From: an uncultured Bacilli bacterium
GTDB lineage: Bacteria; Bacillota_I; Bacilli_A; RF39; UBA660
Direction: 5' to 3'
Length of the DNA stretch: 64,000 nucleotides
NCBI GenBank assembly: GCA_934149105.1
Contig: CAKPDP010000004.1
Location: forward strand, 70,424-134,423
Made by a program: the position numbers and the translations under genes. A model generated the notes under the pieces. It did not search any database, had not been told where the DNA came from, and saw only the letters and a program-made list of their open reading frames with translations. Shown here piece by piece: positions 34,855-44,423 of this stretch. Each line of letters begins with the position of its first letter. The first letter of the stretch is position 1.

Positions 34855-36117
34855 ATGAAAACAAAATATTTAATAATAGGTGCTGGATTATCTGGACTTA
34901 CATTTGCAAATTATGCTAATGGAGATTATTTAATAGTAGAAAAAGAAAAAGAAGTCGGTGGTTATTGTAGAACCGTAAAAAGAAATGGTTATGTTTGGGA
35001 TTATGCTGGGCATTTCTTCCATTTTAATACAGAAGAATTTAAGAAAAAGTTTTTAGATAGAATGTCAAAAAAAGATATTATATATAATGATAAATGTTCT
35101 AAAATTTTATATAAAAATAATTTTATAGATTTTCCTTTTCAAGCTAATATTCATCAATTAGAAAAGCAAGAATTTATAGATTGTCTTTACGATCTGTTCA
35201 ATAAAGAAGAAAAGGACAAATACAATAATTTTTTAGACATGTTATATGGAAAATTTGGAAAGTCAATAGTAGAAAAATTTCTTAAACCATATAACGAAAA
35301 ATTATATGCTGTTGATCTGACTAAGCTAGATGTAGATGCAATGGGGAGATTCTTTCCATACGCAGATAAGGAAGCCATAATTAATAATATGAAAAATAAT
35401 AAATTTAATTCTTACAATGCAAGCTTTTTATATCCTAAGAATGGGGCTGCTAGCTTTATAAAAATTTTATATGATGAACTTGATAAAGATAAGGTTTTAT
35501 TAAATACAAGTGTTAATTCACTAGATTTAGATAATAGGCAAGCTACATTATCTAATGGCAAAACAGTTAAATATGAATATTTGATAAATACAATGCCATT
35601 AAATAATTTCTTGAAGCTAATAGGAGAACATGATCAATTATTAAATGAAATGTCTTATAATAAAGTTTTAGTATTTAATTTAGGCTTTGATAAACCTTCA
35701 CCATTATGCAAAAAGGAACATTGGCTATACATTCCATCTAAAGAATGTAATTATTATAGAGCTGGTTTTTATAATAATATATTAGGCGATGAAAAATTGA
35801 GTATGTATATAGAAATTGGATATAGTAAAGATTTTCAAATAACAAAAAATGAGATAGAAAAGCAATTAGAATTAACTTTAAAAAATCTAAGGAAATCAGG
35901 TATTATCAACAATGATATGAAATTAGTTGACCACGAAACAATTATAATGGATCCAGCTTACGTTCATATTGAAACAGAAACAACAAAAAAAATAGATAAA
36001 TTAAAAAATGATTTTAGCAAAAAAGGAGTATATACAATAGGTAGATATGGAGCATGGATTTATAATTCAATGGAAGACTCTATGGTTAAAGCAAAAGAAC
36101 TTGCAGAAAAAATATAA
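34855..36117 (+). CDS. FAD-dependent UDP-galactopyranose mutase-like enzyme
   Basis: 420 residues. The dinucleotide-binding 'YLIIGAGLSGLTFA' (5-18), 'VEKEKEVGGYCRT' and 'WDYAGHFFHFN' match the UGM/protoporphyrinogen-oxidase-like fold, and 'PYNEKLYAVDLTKLDVDAMGRF' resembles polysaccharide-cluster members. It may make a furanose sugar nucleotide or another FAD-dependent sugar change; true Glf enzymes are shorter by about 40 residues, so the call is to the family only. Confidence 0.8.
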   Translation: MKTKYLIIGAGLSGLTFANYANGDYLIVEKEKEVGGYCRTVKRNGYVWDYAGHFFHFNTEEFKKKFLDRMSKKDIIYNDKCSKILYKNNFIDFPFQANIHQLEKQEFIDCLYDLFNKEEKDKYNNFLDMLYGKFGKSIVEKFLKPYNEKLYAVDLTKLDVDAMGRFFPYADKEAIINNMKNNKFNSYNASFLYPKNGAASFIKILYDELDKDKVLLNTSVNSLDLDNRQATLSNGKTVKYEYLINTMPLNNFLKLIGEHDQLLNEMSYNKVLVFNLGFDKPSPLCKKEHWLYIPSKECNYYRAGFYNNILGDEKLSMYIEIGYSKDFQITKNEIEKQLELTLKNLRKSGIINNDMKLVDHETIIMDPAYVHIETETTKKIDKLKNDFSKKGVYTIGRYGAWIYNSMEDSMVKAKELAEKI

Positions 36118-36131
36118 GAAGGAGAAATAGC

Positions 36132-37238
36132 ATGATAAAAGTAATGAGTATATTCGGGACAAGACCTGAAGCAATAAAAATGGCTCCTCTTGTTAAAGAA
36201 TTAGAAAGAAGAAAAGAAATAAAAAGTATCGTATGTGTTACCGCTCAACATAGACAGATGCTCGATCAAGTATTACAGACCTTTGATATTAAACCAGATT
36301 ATGATTTAAATATTATGAAACAAGGCCAAACTTTATCAGAAGTAACATCGAGAGCCTTATTAGGACTAGAAGAAGTATTCAAGAAAGAAAAACCAGATAT
36401 TGTACTAGTTCATGGCGATACTACCACGACTTTTGCAGGAGCCTTAGCGGCATTTTATAGTCAAATTGCTATTGGACATGTCGAAGCTGGATTAAGAACG
36501 TACGATAAATATTCTCCATTCCCAGAAGAGATGAACAGACAAATGGTAGATTGTATGGCTGATATGTATTTCGCTCCTACAGAGTTAAGTAAAGAAAACT
36601 TACTTAAACAAAATATAGATAAATCTAAAATATATGTTACTGGAAATACAGCGATAGACGCAATGAAGACAACTGTAACTAAAGAATATAAAAACGATAT
36701 ATTCGATTGGGTTGGAAATGATAGAATGATTTTACTTACAGCTCACAGAAGAGAAAACTTAGGTGATCCAATGCGTAATATCTTTAGAGCCATCAGAAGA
36801 ATAGTTGATAAAATAGATGATGTTAAAGTTGTATACCCAATTCATATGAATCCGAAAGTTAGGGAGGTTGCAAATGAAATTTTTGCAGGTTGTGATAAAG
36901 TTAAATTAATAGAGCCATTAGAAGTATTCGATTTTCATAATTTTCAAAATAGAAGTTATATAATTATGAGTGATTCTGGTGGAATACAAGAAGAAGCTCC
37001 ATCTTTAGGTAAACCAGTATTAGTTTTAAGAGATACAACAGAAAGACCAGAGGGAATTGCCGCTGGAACATTAAAATTAGTAGGAACTGATGAAAATACA
37101 ATTTATGAAGAAGCTATTAAACTTTTAACTAACAAAGAAGAATATGATAAAATGAGCAAAGCAAGCAATCCCTATGGAGATGGTCATACCAGCGAAAGAA
37201 TAGCAGATGCTATTATAACGAAGTTTAAAAATAAATAA
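36132..37238 (+). CDS. wecB: UDP-N-acetylglucosamine 2-epimerase (non-hydrolysing)
   Basis: 368 residues. 'FGTRPEAIKMAPLV', 'VHGDTTTTFAGALAAFY', 'GHVEAGLRT', 'TAHRREN', and 'DSGGIQEEAPSLGKPVLVLRDTTERPEG' are all present. It turns UDP-GlcNAc into UDP-ManNAc. AAGGAG precedes the ATG. It closes the variable block. Confidence 0.96.
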   Translation: MIKVMSIFGTRPEAIKMAPLVKELERRKEIKSIVCVTAQHRQMLDQVLQTFDIKPDYDLNIMKQGQTLSEVTSRALLGLEEVFKKEKPDIVLVHGDTTTTFAGALAAFYSQIAIGHVEAGLRTYDKYSPFPEEMNRQMVDCMADMYFAPTELSKENLLKQNIDKSKIYVTGNTAIDAMKTTVTKEYKNDIFDWVGNDRMILLTAHRRENLGDPMRNIFRAIRRIVDKIDDVKVVYPIHMNPKVREVANEIFAGCDKVKLIEPLEVFDFHNFQNRSYIIMSDSGGIQEEAPSLGKPVLVLRDTTERPEGIAAGTLKLVGTDENTIYEEAIKLLTNKEEYDKMSKASNPYGDGHTSERIADAIITKFKNK

Positions 37239-37326
37239 ATTAAAAACTTTGTTGATAAAAGTCAAAAAATAATGTAATTATAAAATATAAAAATTTAAAA
37301 ATCAAAAATTCTAGAAAAATGAATTG

Positions 37327-37360
37327 AACCTCGTTTGAATATCTATGAAACGAGGTTTTT
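37327..37360 (+). terminator. Terminator after the variable polysaccharide block
   Basis: AACCTCGTTT (37327-37336) pairs with AAACGAGGTT (37348-37357), followed by TTT; stem with the highest G+C in this gap. Confidence 0.85.
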
Positions 37361-37517
37361 GAATGAACAAATAAAAAATCTACTACGATCGTCAAAAAGA
37401 AACTAGCTAAAATTCAAAGCATCATAATATAGAATAGAAAATCAGTTAATTAATTGTATATATAAAGCCAAATATCAAAAATAGTCGAAAAAATAGTGTT
37501 TTCCCAAATCAAATGTG

Positions 37518-37526
37518 CTATAATAA
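37518..37526 (+). promoter_or_regulatory. Extended -10 promoter for the GT-C gene
   Basis: TGCTATAAT, an extended -10 with no good -35 (T-rich, around 37498-37503), 52 bp before the start at 37578. Confidence 0.55.
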
Positions 37527-37577
37527 TATCAATTAAAAGATTAAACAAATTTGAGAAATCTAATGAGGTGAACTAGC

Positions 37578-39074
37578 ATGAAACAATTTATTACCAAACA
37601 TTCAAAACTAATATTCTTGCTTTTTTGCCTCTTGATTTCTTTTCTTTGTCTTTCTATTTGTTCCAAAAACTCTTACCTTTATCCCTTCAATAATTGGCCT
37701 GACGAAAACGTCTTCTTCACGGTAGGTAAAGCATGGACTAAAGGTCTAATCCCTTACAAAGATCTTTTCGAACAAAAAGGACCATTTCTCTTCCTAATCT
37801 TTGCCTTAGGATCTATAATAACACCTCATAGTTTTCTTTCTATCTTCATCTTTGAAGTTATCTCTTTAACTATCTGCCTTTATTTTACCTCTAAAATCAT
37901 AAGCTTATTTTTACCAACCAAATATTCTTATCTAATTCTTCCTGTCTTTACATCTATCCTAGTTAGCAGTACTTACTTTGTCCATGGTGGTAGTGCCGAA
38001 GAATTCTGCTTTCCTCTCATAGCCTATACCACTTATACCTTATTAAAATATTTTACCAAAGAAAATCAAATTACTAATCGAAGCCTTTTCTTAAATGGCT
38101 TTATCGCTGGACTCATTTTCATGATAAAATTTAATCTCCTAGGATTTTGGTTTGCCTTTATGTGTTTTACCTTTATTTATCTTTTAACTAGAAAAGAAAT
38201 AAAAAAAGCCTTTATCAGTTGCTTTATCTTCGTAGCGGGAATGATAATTCCCTTTGCCACTTTCAGCATCTATTTCTTACTAGTAGGTGGCTTTAAAGAT
38301 TTCATAGACACTTACTTTATCTTTAATATAACTGGATATACTAACGCTATGGGACTATCCACTAGAATTCGTTGGTTAATTGATACTATTTATTCTAAAA
38401 TCTCTAGTAACTTTTGGCTTTTTAACCTGTTAGATGTTGGACTATTATATTTCTTTTTTAGTAAAAAGTTAATTAAAAATTTTCAAGGACGCTTAGCCCT
38501 TATAATGGAAATAGCCCTTGGAACCATAGGCATTTTCTGTGGTGGTCAAGACTTTACCTATTATTTCTTGCCGGTAATGTATTTTACAATCTTTGGTTTT
38601 ATAGCTTTCTTTTCTTATTTTGATAACATTATCGCTTACCCTAAACTAAAATTATTTATAGTAATAATTCTTATCCTGGGATTATCTTTGCGATCTTTGT
38701 CTAAATCTAATAATCTTTCCTACATGAGTAATTCTAAGGATAACCTAGTTCAATATAGATTTGCCGAACTAATAAATCAAGAAGAAAATTCTACTTTATT
38801 AAATTATCATTTTTTAGATAGTGGTTTCTATTTTGCATCTGATATTCTTCCAACCACTAAATATTTCCATCAATTAAATGCCATAATTCCTAATATGGAA
38901 GAAACACTAACTAATGATATAAACAATAAAAAATATGATTTTATAGTAACTAGAAGTTATAAAGGATACGATCCTACTACCGAAGCCTTATTAGAAAATT
39001 ATACTCTAATATCAACCCAAAAAGAAACCTTTGAAGGAACTAAATTTACTTATTACCTTTACCATAAAAAATAA
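37578..39074 (+). CDS. Polytopic glycosyltransferase, GT39/PMT-like
   Basis: 498 residues and about eleven hydrophobic helices. The first loop 'NNWPDENVFFTVGKAW' has an acidic pair, followed by 'GLIPYKDLFEQKGPFLF', a well-known GT39-like motif. The C-terminal external domain is about 110 residues. It would use a polyprenol-phosphate sugar on the outer face. Its codon usage (CCT, CTT, ACT) matches the flanking housekeeping-like genes rather than the block upstream. GAGGTGAAC precedes the ATG. Confidence 0.82.
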   Translation: MKQFITKHSKLIFLLFCLLISFLCLSICSKNSYLYPFNNWPDENVFFTVGKAWTKGLIPYKDLFEQKGPFLFLIFALGSIITPHSFLSIFIFEVISLTICLYFTSKIISLFLPTKYSYLILPVFTSILVSSTYFVHGGSAEEFCFPLIAYTTYTLLKYFTKENQITNRSLFLNGFIAGLIFMIKFNLLGFWFAFMCFTFIYLLTRKEIKKAFISCFIFVAGMIIPFATFSIYFLLVGGFKDFIDTYFIFNITGYTNAMGLSTRIRWLIDTIYSKISSNFWLFNLLDVGLLYFFFSKKLIKNFQGRLALIMEIALGTIGIFCGGQDFTYYFLPVMYFTIFGFIAFFSYFDNIIAYPKLKLFIVIILILGLSLRSLSKSNNLSYMSNSKDNLVQYRFAELINQEENSTLLNYHFLDSGFYFASDILPTTKYFHQLNAIIPNMEETLTNDINNKKYDFIVTRSYKGYDPTTEALLENYTLISTQKETFEGTKFTYYLYHKK

Positions 39075-39094
39075 AATATTTTATATAAGAAAAG

Positions 39095-39123
39095 TTGACA
39101 ATTAATAAAGATTATTTTAAACT
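39095..39123 (+). promoter_or_regulatory. Promoter for galE
   Basis: TTGACA (39095-39100), 17-nt spacer, TAAACT (39118-39123); 36 bp before the galE start. Confidence 0.6.
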
Positions 39124-39159
39124 AAAAGTAAGAAAACGTAAGATAGGAGTGATAATAAA

Positions 39160-40164
39160 ATGAAAATATTAGTAACAGGAGGTTGTGGCTATATTGGAAG
39201 TCATACCGTTGTTGAACTATTAAACAATAACTATGAAGTAGTTATAATTGATGACTTAAGTAATTCTAAATTAGATGTTTTAGAAAGTATAAAAAAAATA
39301 ACTTTTAAAGAACCAATCTTTTATAAGGGCAATGTTTGTGATAAAGATTTATTATCCAAAATCTTTAAAGATAATAAAATAGATGCTGTTATCCATTTTG
39401 CGGGCTTTAAAGCCGTTGGAGAATCTGTAGAAAAGCCTTTAGAATACTATCAAAATAACATTGATAGTACCATTAATCTCTGCCAAGTAATGCGAGAATT
39501 TAATTGTCAAAGATTAATTTTCTCTAGTAGTGCTACTGTTTACGGAGGAAATAATCCTGTCCCTCTAAAAGAAGAATATCCTATAGGAGGAACAACAAAT
39601 CCTTATGGTACAAGTAAATTATTTATCGAACATATTCTAGAAGATCTAGCCATATCTGATCCTAATTGGAGTATTGTCCTTCTTCGTTACTTTAATCCTA
39701 TTGGGGCTCACAAAAGTGGTTTACTAGGAGATAATCCTAATGGTATTCCTAATAACTTAATGCCTTATATTTGTAGAGTAGCAACCGGAGAATTAAAAGA
39801 ATTAAGTATCTTTGGAAATGATTACGATACTAAAGATGGTACTGGAGTAAGAGATTATATTCATGTTGAAGATTTAGCAATGGGACATGTTTTAGCCCTA
39901 AAGAAAGTTTTAAATACTAAGGGTGTAAATATTTATAACTTAGGTACTGGTATTGGTTATTCAGTATTAGATATAGTAAATGCTTTTAATAAAGCTAATA
40001 ATATAACAATTCCTTATAAAATAGTAGAAAGAAGAAAAGGCGATATAGCTGAGTGCTATGCTAGTACTGATAAAGCCTTTAAAGAATTAGGTTTTAAATG
40101 TCAATATAATTTAGAAGATATGGTTAAAGATAGTTATAATTTCTATTTTCATAATAAAAAATAA
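39160..40164 (+). CDS. galE: UDP-glucose 4-epimerase
   Basis: 334 residues of the SDR fold: GGCGYIGSH (7-15), 'VIHFAGFKAVGES', 'SSSATVYGG', YGTSK (YxxxK), and 'RYFNPIGAH'. It interconverts UDP-Glc and UDP-Gal. It could supply UDP-Gal for the UGM-like enzyme at 34855. The CHAP gene follows after 17 bp. Confidence 0.96.
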   Translation: MKILVTGGCGYIGSHTVVELLNNNYEVVIIDDLSNSKLDVLESIKKITFKEPIFYKGNVCDKDLLSKIFKDNKIDAVIHFAGFKAVGESVEKPLEYYQNNIDSTINLCQVMREFNCQRLIFSSSATVYGGNNPVPLKEEYPIGGTTNPYGTSKLFIEHILEDLAISDPNWSIVLLRYFNPIGAHKSGLLGDNPNGIPNNLMPYICRVATGELKELSIFGNDYDTKDGTGVRDYIHVEDLAMGHVLALKKVLNTKGVNIYNLGTGIGYSVLDIVNAFNKANNITIPYKIVERRKGDIAECYASTDKAFKELGFKCQYNLEDMVKDSYNFYFHNKK

Positions 40165-40181
40165 TTATTTAGGATTTAATG

Positions 40182-41222
40182 ATGAAAAAGTTATTTAAGA
40201 TATTTATAATTCTAATTTCTTTTGTTCTAAGTCTTACCAATGTTCATGCTGCTACTAATCCTTATAATCAATCTGGACCTTATGGCACTAATTGTACTTG
40301 GTATGTTTGGAATAAAGTCTATGAAAAAGATAACATTGCCTTACCTGGTTGGGGTAATGCTAAAAATTGGTATCAAGATGCCCAAAACTCTGGTTATACA
40401 GTCGGTTCTTCTCCTAGAGCTAATTCTATTGTTGTTTGGGGATCATGGACTGAGTATGGTCACGTTGGCTATGTTGAACAAGTAGAAGGAAATACCCTAA
40501 AAGTCTGGGATTCTACTGGCCCTTGTATTGATGATAATGATGAAGAATATAAACAATGTATTGAAAATGGTGTTAGTGAAGAGACCGATAAAATTTGTTA
40601 TGCTAATGCCAAAAAAGGTGCTTGTAGTTATACCCTTGATTATAGTTATGTAACCGGTTATATCTATTTAGATTATGCTCCAACTCAAGTTACCACTAAT
40701 AATCATAACCAAGAACCTGCTCCAACAACTACTACCGAACCAGAAGTAACTGTATCTTCTAACAATAATTTAAGTAGTATAGAATTAAGCACCGGAACTA
40801 TTGATTTTAATAAAGAAACCTTAGAATATAATCTTGAAGTAGAAAACACTATTACCAAAATAACTGTAAATGCTACTGCTGAAGATGAAAAATCATCTAT
40901 AGAAGGAGTAGGGGAACATAATTTAGAAGTTGGCTTAAATACTATTGTTTTAAAAGTAACAGCCGAAGATAAAACAACTAAAGACTATACAATTAATATA
41001 ACTAGAAAAGAACAACCTCAGGTTCTAACTACTAGTAAGAAAAAAACTTCTCCTTCTAAAAGTTTTTCTTGGATTTCCGTAATTGTCATAGTAGCCTTAA
41101 TAATCATTTTATCACTATTATTGATTGTCATAAAAAACTTTAAATTCCAGAAAAAATCTAACCTAAGTAATAAATCTCAAGATAAAAAAGATTATCACGA
41201 TAAAAATTTGGAAAATAAATAA
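40182..41222 (+). CDS. Secreted CHAP-domain wall hydrolase with cadherin-like domain and C-terminal anchor
   Basis: 346 residues from ATG 40182 (another ATG directly before, at 40179, is closer to the TTTAGGA site). Signal peptide 1-24; CHAP domain with Cys38 (NCTWYVW) and His94 (YGHVGYVE); a Thr/Pro linker; a cadherin-like beta-sandwich (about 195-276, 'LSSIELSTGTIDFN' to 'KDYTINITRKE'); and a transmembrane helix at 297-317 with a Lys-rich tail. CHAP enzymes cut peptidoglycan cross-bridges. An insert of four Cys residues (115-148) is unusual for such a domain. Confidence 0.88.
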   Translation: MKKLFKIFIILISFVLSLTNVHAATNPYNQSGPYGTNCTWYVWNKVYEKDNIALPGWGNAKNWYQDAQNSGYTVGSSPRANSIVVWGSWTEYGHVGYVEQVEGNTLKVWDSTGPCIDDNDEEYKQCIENGVSEETDKICYANAKKGACSYTLDYSYVTGYIYLDYAPTQVTTNNHNQEPAPTTTTEPEVTVSSNNNLSSIELSTGTIDFNKETLEYNLEVENTITKITVNATAEDEKSSIEGVGEHNLEVGLNTIVLKVTAEDKTTKDYTINITRKEQPQVLTTSKKKTSPSKSFSWISVIVIVALIIILSLLLIVIKNFKFQKKSNLSNKSQDKKDYHDKNLENK

Positions 41223-41237
41223 ATATTTTCCTTTTTT
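41210..41237 (+). terminator. Terminator after the CHAP gene
   Basis: GGAAAAT (41210-41216) and ATTTTCC (41225-41231) with TTTTTT behind. The stem overlaps the stop codon. Confidence 0.8.
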
Positions 41238-41361
41238 AATATTTAAATAAATATTTCTCTAAAAATACTTAATAAAAGAATAATACCCATCTTCTCTCTA
41301 AGAGAACTTCCCAGGTCTTGTTAAAGTTAGTTTGTTTTTCTGTAAAGCCCCCGTAATTTTA

Positions 41362-41391
41362 TTGCTATCCTTAACTTTCCTATGATATAAT
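41362..41391 (+). promoter_or_regulatory. Promoter for the DUF1972 glycosyltransferase
   Basis: TTGCTA (41362-41367), 18-nt spacer, TATAAT (41386-41391) with extended TGA. An ATG at 41396 lies too close to be translated from it with a leader, which favours the start at 41426. Confidence 0.7.
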
Positions 41392-41425
41392 TAATATGAA
41401 AAAGACAAAGAAAGATCGTGATAAA

Positions 41426-42571
41426 ATGCCGAAAAATATCTTTATTGTAGGATCTCGTGGTTATAACTACAACTATGGAGGCTGGGAAACTTTTGTAACT
41501 CAATTAGTAGATAACTATCATGATAAAAATACCCATTTCTATATTTGCAGCCTAGCCAATACTAAGAATGAACAACCAATTAAGATAAATAAAAATGTAA
41601 CTGTAATTCCTATTTTTACTAAAGCTCCAGGAAGTACTAAAATGCTTTTTTATTCCTTGAAATCTTTTTCCTACTGTGTAAATTATATTAAACATAATAA
41701 TCTCTCAAATACTTACATTTATGTTTTAGGATTAAAGCTATTCACAGCACTAAAAACCAATTATCATAAGTGCCAAAAATTAGGAATTAAAATCTACGTT
41801 AATCCTGATGGCCTAGAACACAAAAGAAGTAAGTGGTCTTATCCTGTTAAAAAGTTTTTCTTGTTGAGTGAAAAATTAATGCTTAATAATTGTGATTTAA
41901 TTGTTTGTGATGGGTTAGGGATTCAAAAGTATGTTATAAATAAATATCCTAAGTTAAAGAATAAGACTATTTATATAGCCTATGGCGCTAAAGAAAGAGA
42001 CTTATCCCATCTTAATGAAGAGAGTATCCTAAAAGAATATAATTTAAAGAAAGATAATTATTGTTTAATGGTAGGAAGATGTGTTCCTGAAAATAACTAT
42101 GAATTAGTAATTAAAGCTTTTTTAAATACTTCTCTAAAAAAAGATTTAGTTATCATAACTAATCTTAGTAGTAGTAATTATTATCAATCTTTAAAAGAAA
42201 CTACTAATTTTCCTCAAGATAAACGAATTAAATTTATCGATGGTGTTTATGATCAAGATAAACTAGCTGTTATCAGAAAGAATGCTTATCTCTATATTCA
42301 TGGCCATTCTGTTGGTGGAACTAATCCTAGTCTTCTAGAAGCCTTATCCTTAACCGATCTTAATCTCTTATATGATGTCTGCTTCAATAAAGATATTGGC
42401 GGTTCTAGTTGTCTATACTTTAAAAACTCCGCAAGTCTTACTAAACTATTAGATGATTCCTCTCTTTTAGAAACTAGTAAAAAGGAATTGGGTCCTCAAG
42501 CTAAAAAGATCATTAAAACTAATTTTACTTGGGATATAATCGTTAATAAATATAAAGAAATTTTTAAGTAG
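41426..42571 (+). CDS. GT4 glycosyltransferase with DUF1972 domain (rhamnosyltransferase-like)
   Basis: 381 residues from ATG 41426 in a GTGATAAAATG context. 'IFIVGSRGYNYNYGGWETFVTQLV' is the DUF1972 (PF09314) N-terminal motif, found in Cps2T-like beta-1,4-rhamnosyltransferases of streptococci. The C-terminal GT4 part has 'LMVGRCVPENNYELVI' and 'HSVGGTNPSLLEALSL'. It would add the first rhamnose to a lipid-linked primer, consistent with rml and tagO genes in the same locus. Confidence 0.88.
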   Translation: MPKNIFIVGSRGYNYNYGGWETFVTQLVDNYHDKNTHFYICSLANTKNEQPIKINKNVTVIPIFTKAPGSTKMLFYSLKSFSYCVNYIKHNNLSNTYIYVLGLKLFTALKTNYHKCQKLGIKIYVNPDGLEHKRSKWSYPVKKFFLLSEKLMLNNCDLIVCDGLGIQKYVINKYPKLKNKTIYIAYGAKERDLSHLNEESILKEYNLKKDNYCLMVGRCVPENNYELVIKAFLNTSLKKDLVIITNLSSSNYYQSLKETTNFPQDKRIKFIDGVYDQDKLAVIRKNAYLYIHGHSVGGTNPSLLEALSLTDLNLLYDVCFNKDIGGSSCLYFKNSASLTKLLDDSSLLETSKKELGPQAKKIIKTNFTWDIIVNKYKEIFK

Positions 42572-42579
42572 GTGAAATC

Positions 42580-44412
42580 ATGCAAGAACAAAAAAAAGAA
42601 AGTTTTTTATATCGTCATATATTTTCTAAAATTGAAAAAGTCTTATATCTAATAAAGAAAGCTGTATATTTTGCTTGGTATCGTCATCATTTTCTAATTC
42701 CTCCTCGTGTCCTTTTAAAATATATTAAATCTTTCTTTATTGCCCTAAGAAGAGGTAATACTACTTCTAATTTATTTACTAACCAAAAGTCTTATTTAAA
42801 ATGGTTTCAAGAACACAATACTCACCCCGATTATCAAAAATTCACTTATAATCCCTTAATAAGTTTTATTATTCCTACTTATAATGTCAAAAAAGATTTA
42901 CTAAAGGAGTGTCTAGATAGTCTTTTAAATCAATCTTATAAAAACTTTGAAATCTGTATCGCTGACGATCATTCTAGCCTTGAAGAAACTATAACTACTT
43001 TAAAAGAATATGAACAAAAATATTCTAATATTCACGTAGTTTATCGTAAAGAAAATGGTATGATTAGTAAAGCTAGTAATAGTGCTATCGATCTTGCTAA
43101 GGGCGAATTTTTAGCCCTTGTCGATAACGATGATGTCGTCGAAAAAGATGCTCTTTATTATCTAGTTGAGGCCTTAAATAACGATAAAAAATTAGATCTT
43201 ATCTATACTGATGAAGATAAAATTGATTTTAAAGGAAACTATATGGAACCTCATTTTAAACCTGATTATTCTCCTGATACTTTAATGGGAGTAAATTATA
43301 TTTGCCATTTGTGTTGTCTAAGAACTAGCCTTGTTAAAAAAGTTGGCTTATTCCGTAGTGAATATGATGGTAGTCAAGATTATGATTTATTCTTAAGGGT
43401 TACTGAAAAAACTAAGAATATCTATCATATTCCTAGAATATTATACCATTGGAGACAAACTCCTACCTCTACAGCAGGTTACTTAGGTAATAAAAACTAT
43501 GCCTTTATCACTGGAAAAAAGGCTCTAGAAGATGCTTTAAAAAGAAGAAAAATTAAAGGTGAAGTCTTAGAAAATCCTAGAGTAAGTACTTATTTAATAA
43601 AATATAGTAATAATAATGAATTAGTAAGTATAATTATTCCTATAAAAGATAAAGCTAATATTACTAGAAGATGTCTAGATAGTATCTATAACAAAAGTAC
43701 TTATCAAAATTTTGAAATAATTTTAGTTGACAATAATAGTGTTGAAGCTGAAACTTTTGAAATGATTAAAGAATATGAAACTAAATATCCTAATTTTCAT
43801 TCTCTTCGCCTAGACTGTGAATTTAATTATTCTAAAATCAATAATGCTGCTGTTAAAGAAGCCCATGGCGACTATTTATTATTTTTAAATAATGATACTG
43901 AAGTTATGAGTCCTGATTTTCTAGAATATATGCTAGGATATGCTAGACAAGACCATGTAGGGTGTGTCGGAATAAAATTATTATATCCTGATAAATTGGT
44001 TCAACATGCTGGAGTTGTCCTAGGTTATGGCGGTACTGCTGGCCACATCTATGTAACTGCTACCAGAAACGATAATGGCCTTTTTGGACGCCTAGCTATG
44101 CCTTATAATTATAGTGCCGTAACCGCAGCGTGTCTAATGATAAATAAACAGAAATTTTTAGATGTTCAGGGCTTTGATGAAAAATTAAAAGTAGCTTTAA
44201 ACGATGTTGATTTAAATCTTAAAGTCTTAAAAAAAGGCTATTACAATGTCTGCTTATCTAATGTTGAAATGCTTCATTATGAGAGTAAGAGTAGGGGCTA
44301 TGAAGCTTCCAAAGAAAAACATGAACGTTTCTTACAAGAACAAGCCTATATGAAAGATAAATGGCAAGATTTTCTTGATGATGATAAATTCTTTAGTAAA
44401 AATAACTTTTAA
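42580..44412 (+). CDS. Double-domain GT2 glycosyltransferase (rhamnan-type), paralogue
   Basis: 610 residues with the same layout as the protein at 22003: 'WYRHHFLIPPRVL', then GT2 domain 1 (LISFIIPTYNVKKD, ADDHS, VDNDDVV, 'SQDYDLFLRV', 'YHWRQ') and GT2 domain 2 (LVSIIIPIKDK, VDNNS, LFLNNDTEV, 'ALNDVDLNLKVLKKGYYNV'). It lacks the first 130 residues of the paralogue. TAGGTGAAATC precedes the ATG. Probably a rhamnan backbone polymerase or side-chain enzyme. Confidence 0.9.
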   Translation: MQEQKKESFLYRHIFSKIEKVLYLIKKAVYFAWYRHHFLIPPRVLLKYIKSFFIALRRGNTTSNLFTNQKSYLKWFQEHNTHPDYQKFTYNPLISFIIPTYNVKKDLLKECLDSLLNQSYKNFEICIADDHSSLEETITTLKEYEQKYSNIHVVYRKENGMISKASNSAIDLAKGEFLALVDNDDVVEKDALYYLVEALNNDKKLDLIYTDEDKIDFKGNYMEPHFKPDYSPDTLMGVNYICHLCCLRTSLVKKVGLFRSEYDGSQDYDLFLRVTEKTKNIYHIPRILYHWRQTPTSTAGYLGNKNYAFITGKKALEDALKRRKIKGEVLENPRVSTYLIKYSNNNELVSIIIPIKDKANITRRCLDSIYNKSTYQNFEIILVDNNSVEAETFEMIKEYETKYPNFHSLRLDCEFNYSKINNAAVKEAHGDYLLFLNNDTEVMSPDFLEYMLGYARQDHVGCVGIKLLYPDKLVQHAGVVLGYGGTAGHIYVTATRNDNGLFGRLAMPYNYSAVTAACLMINKQKFLDVQGFDEKLKVALNDVDLNLKVLKKGYYNVCLSNVEMLHYESKSRGYEASKEKHERFLQEQAYMKDKWQDFLDDDKFFSKNNF

Positions 44413-44423
44413 GGAGGTCCCTT

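Larger units (their letters stand above)
37239..37577. other. Gap of 339 bp with terminator and promoter only
   Basis: Very AT-rich, with no frame of note on either strand. It holds a terminator near 37327 and an extended -10 at 37518. A short G+C-richer piece (ACTACGATCGTCAAAAAGAA, 37381-37400) has no visible relation to neighbours and may be a scar. Confidence 0.5.

Noticed and set aside
37361..37517. Insertion sequence remnant in the gap before the GT-C gene
   Set aside because: No inverted repeats, target duplications or transposase-like frames could be found.
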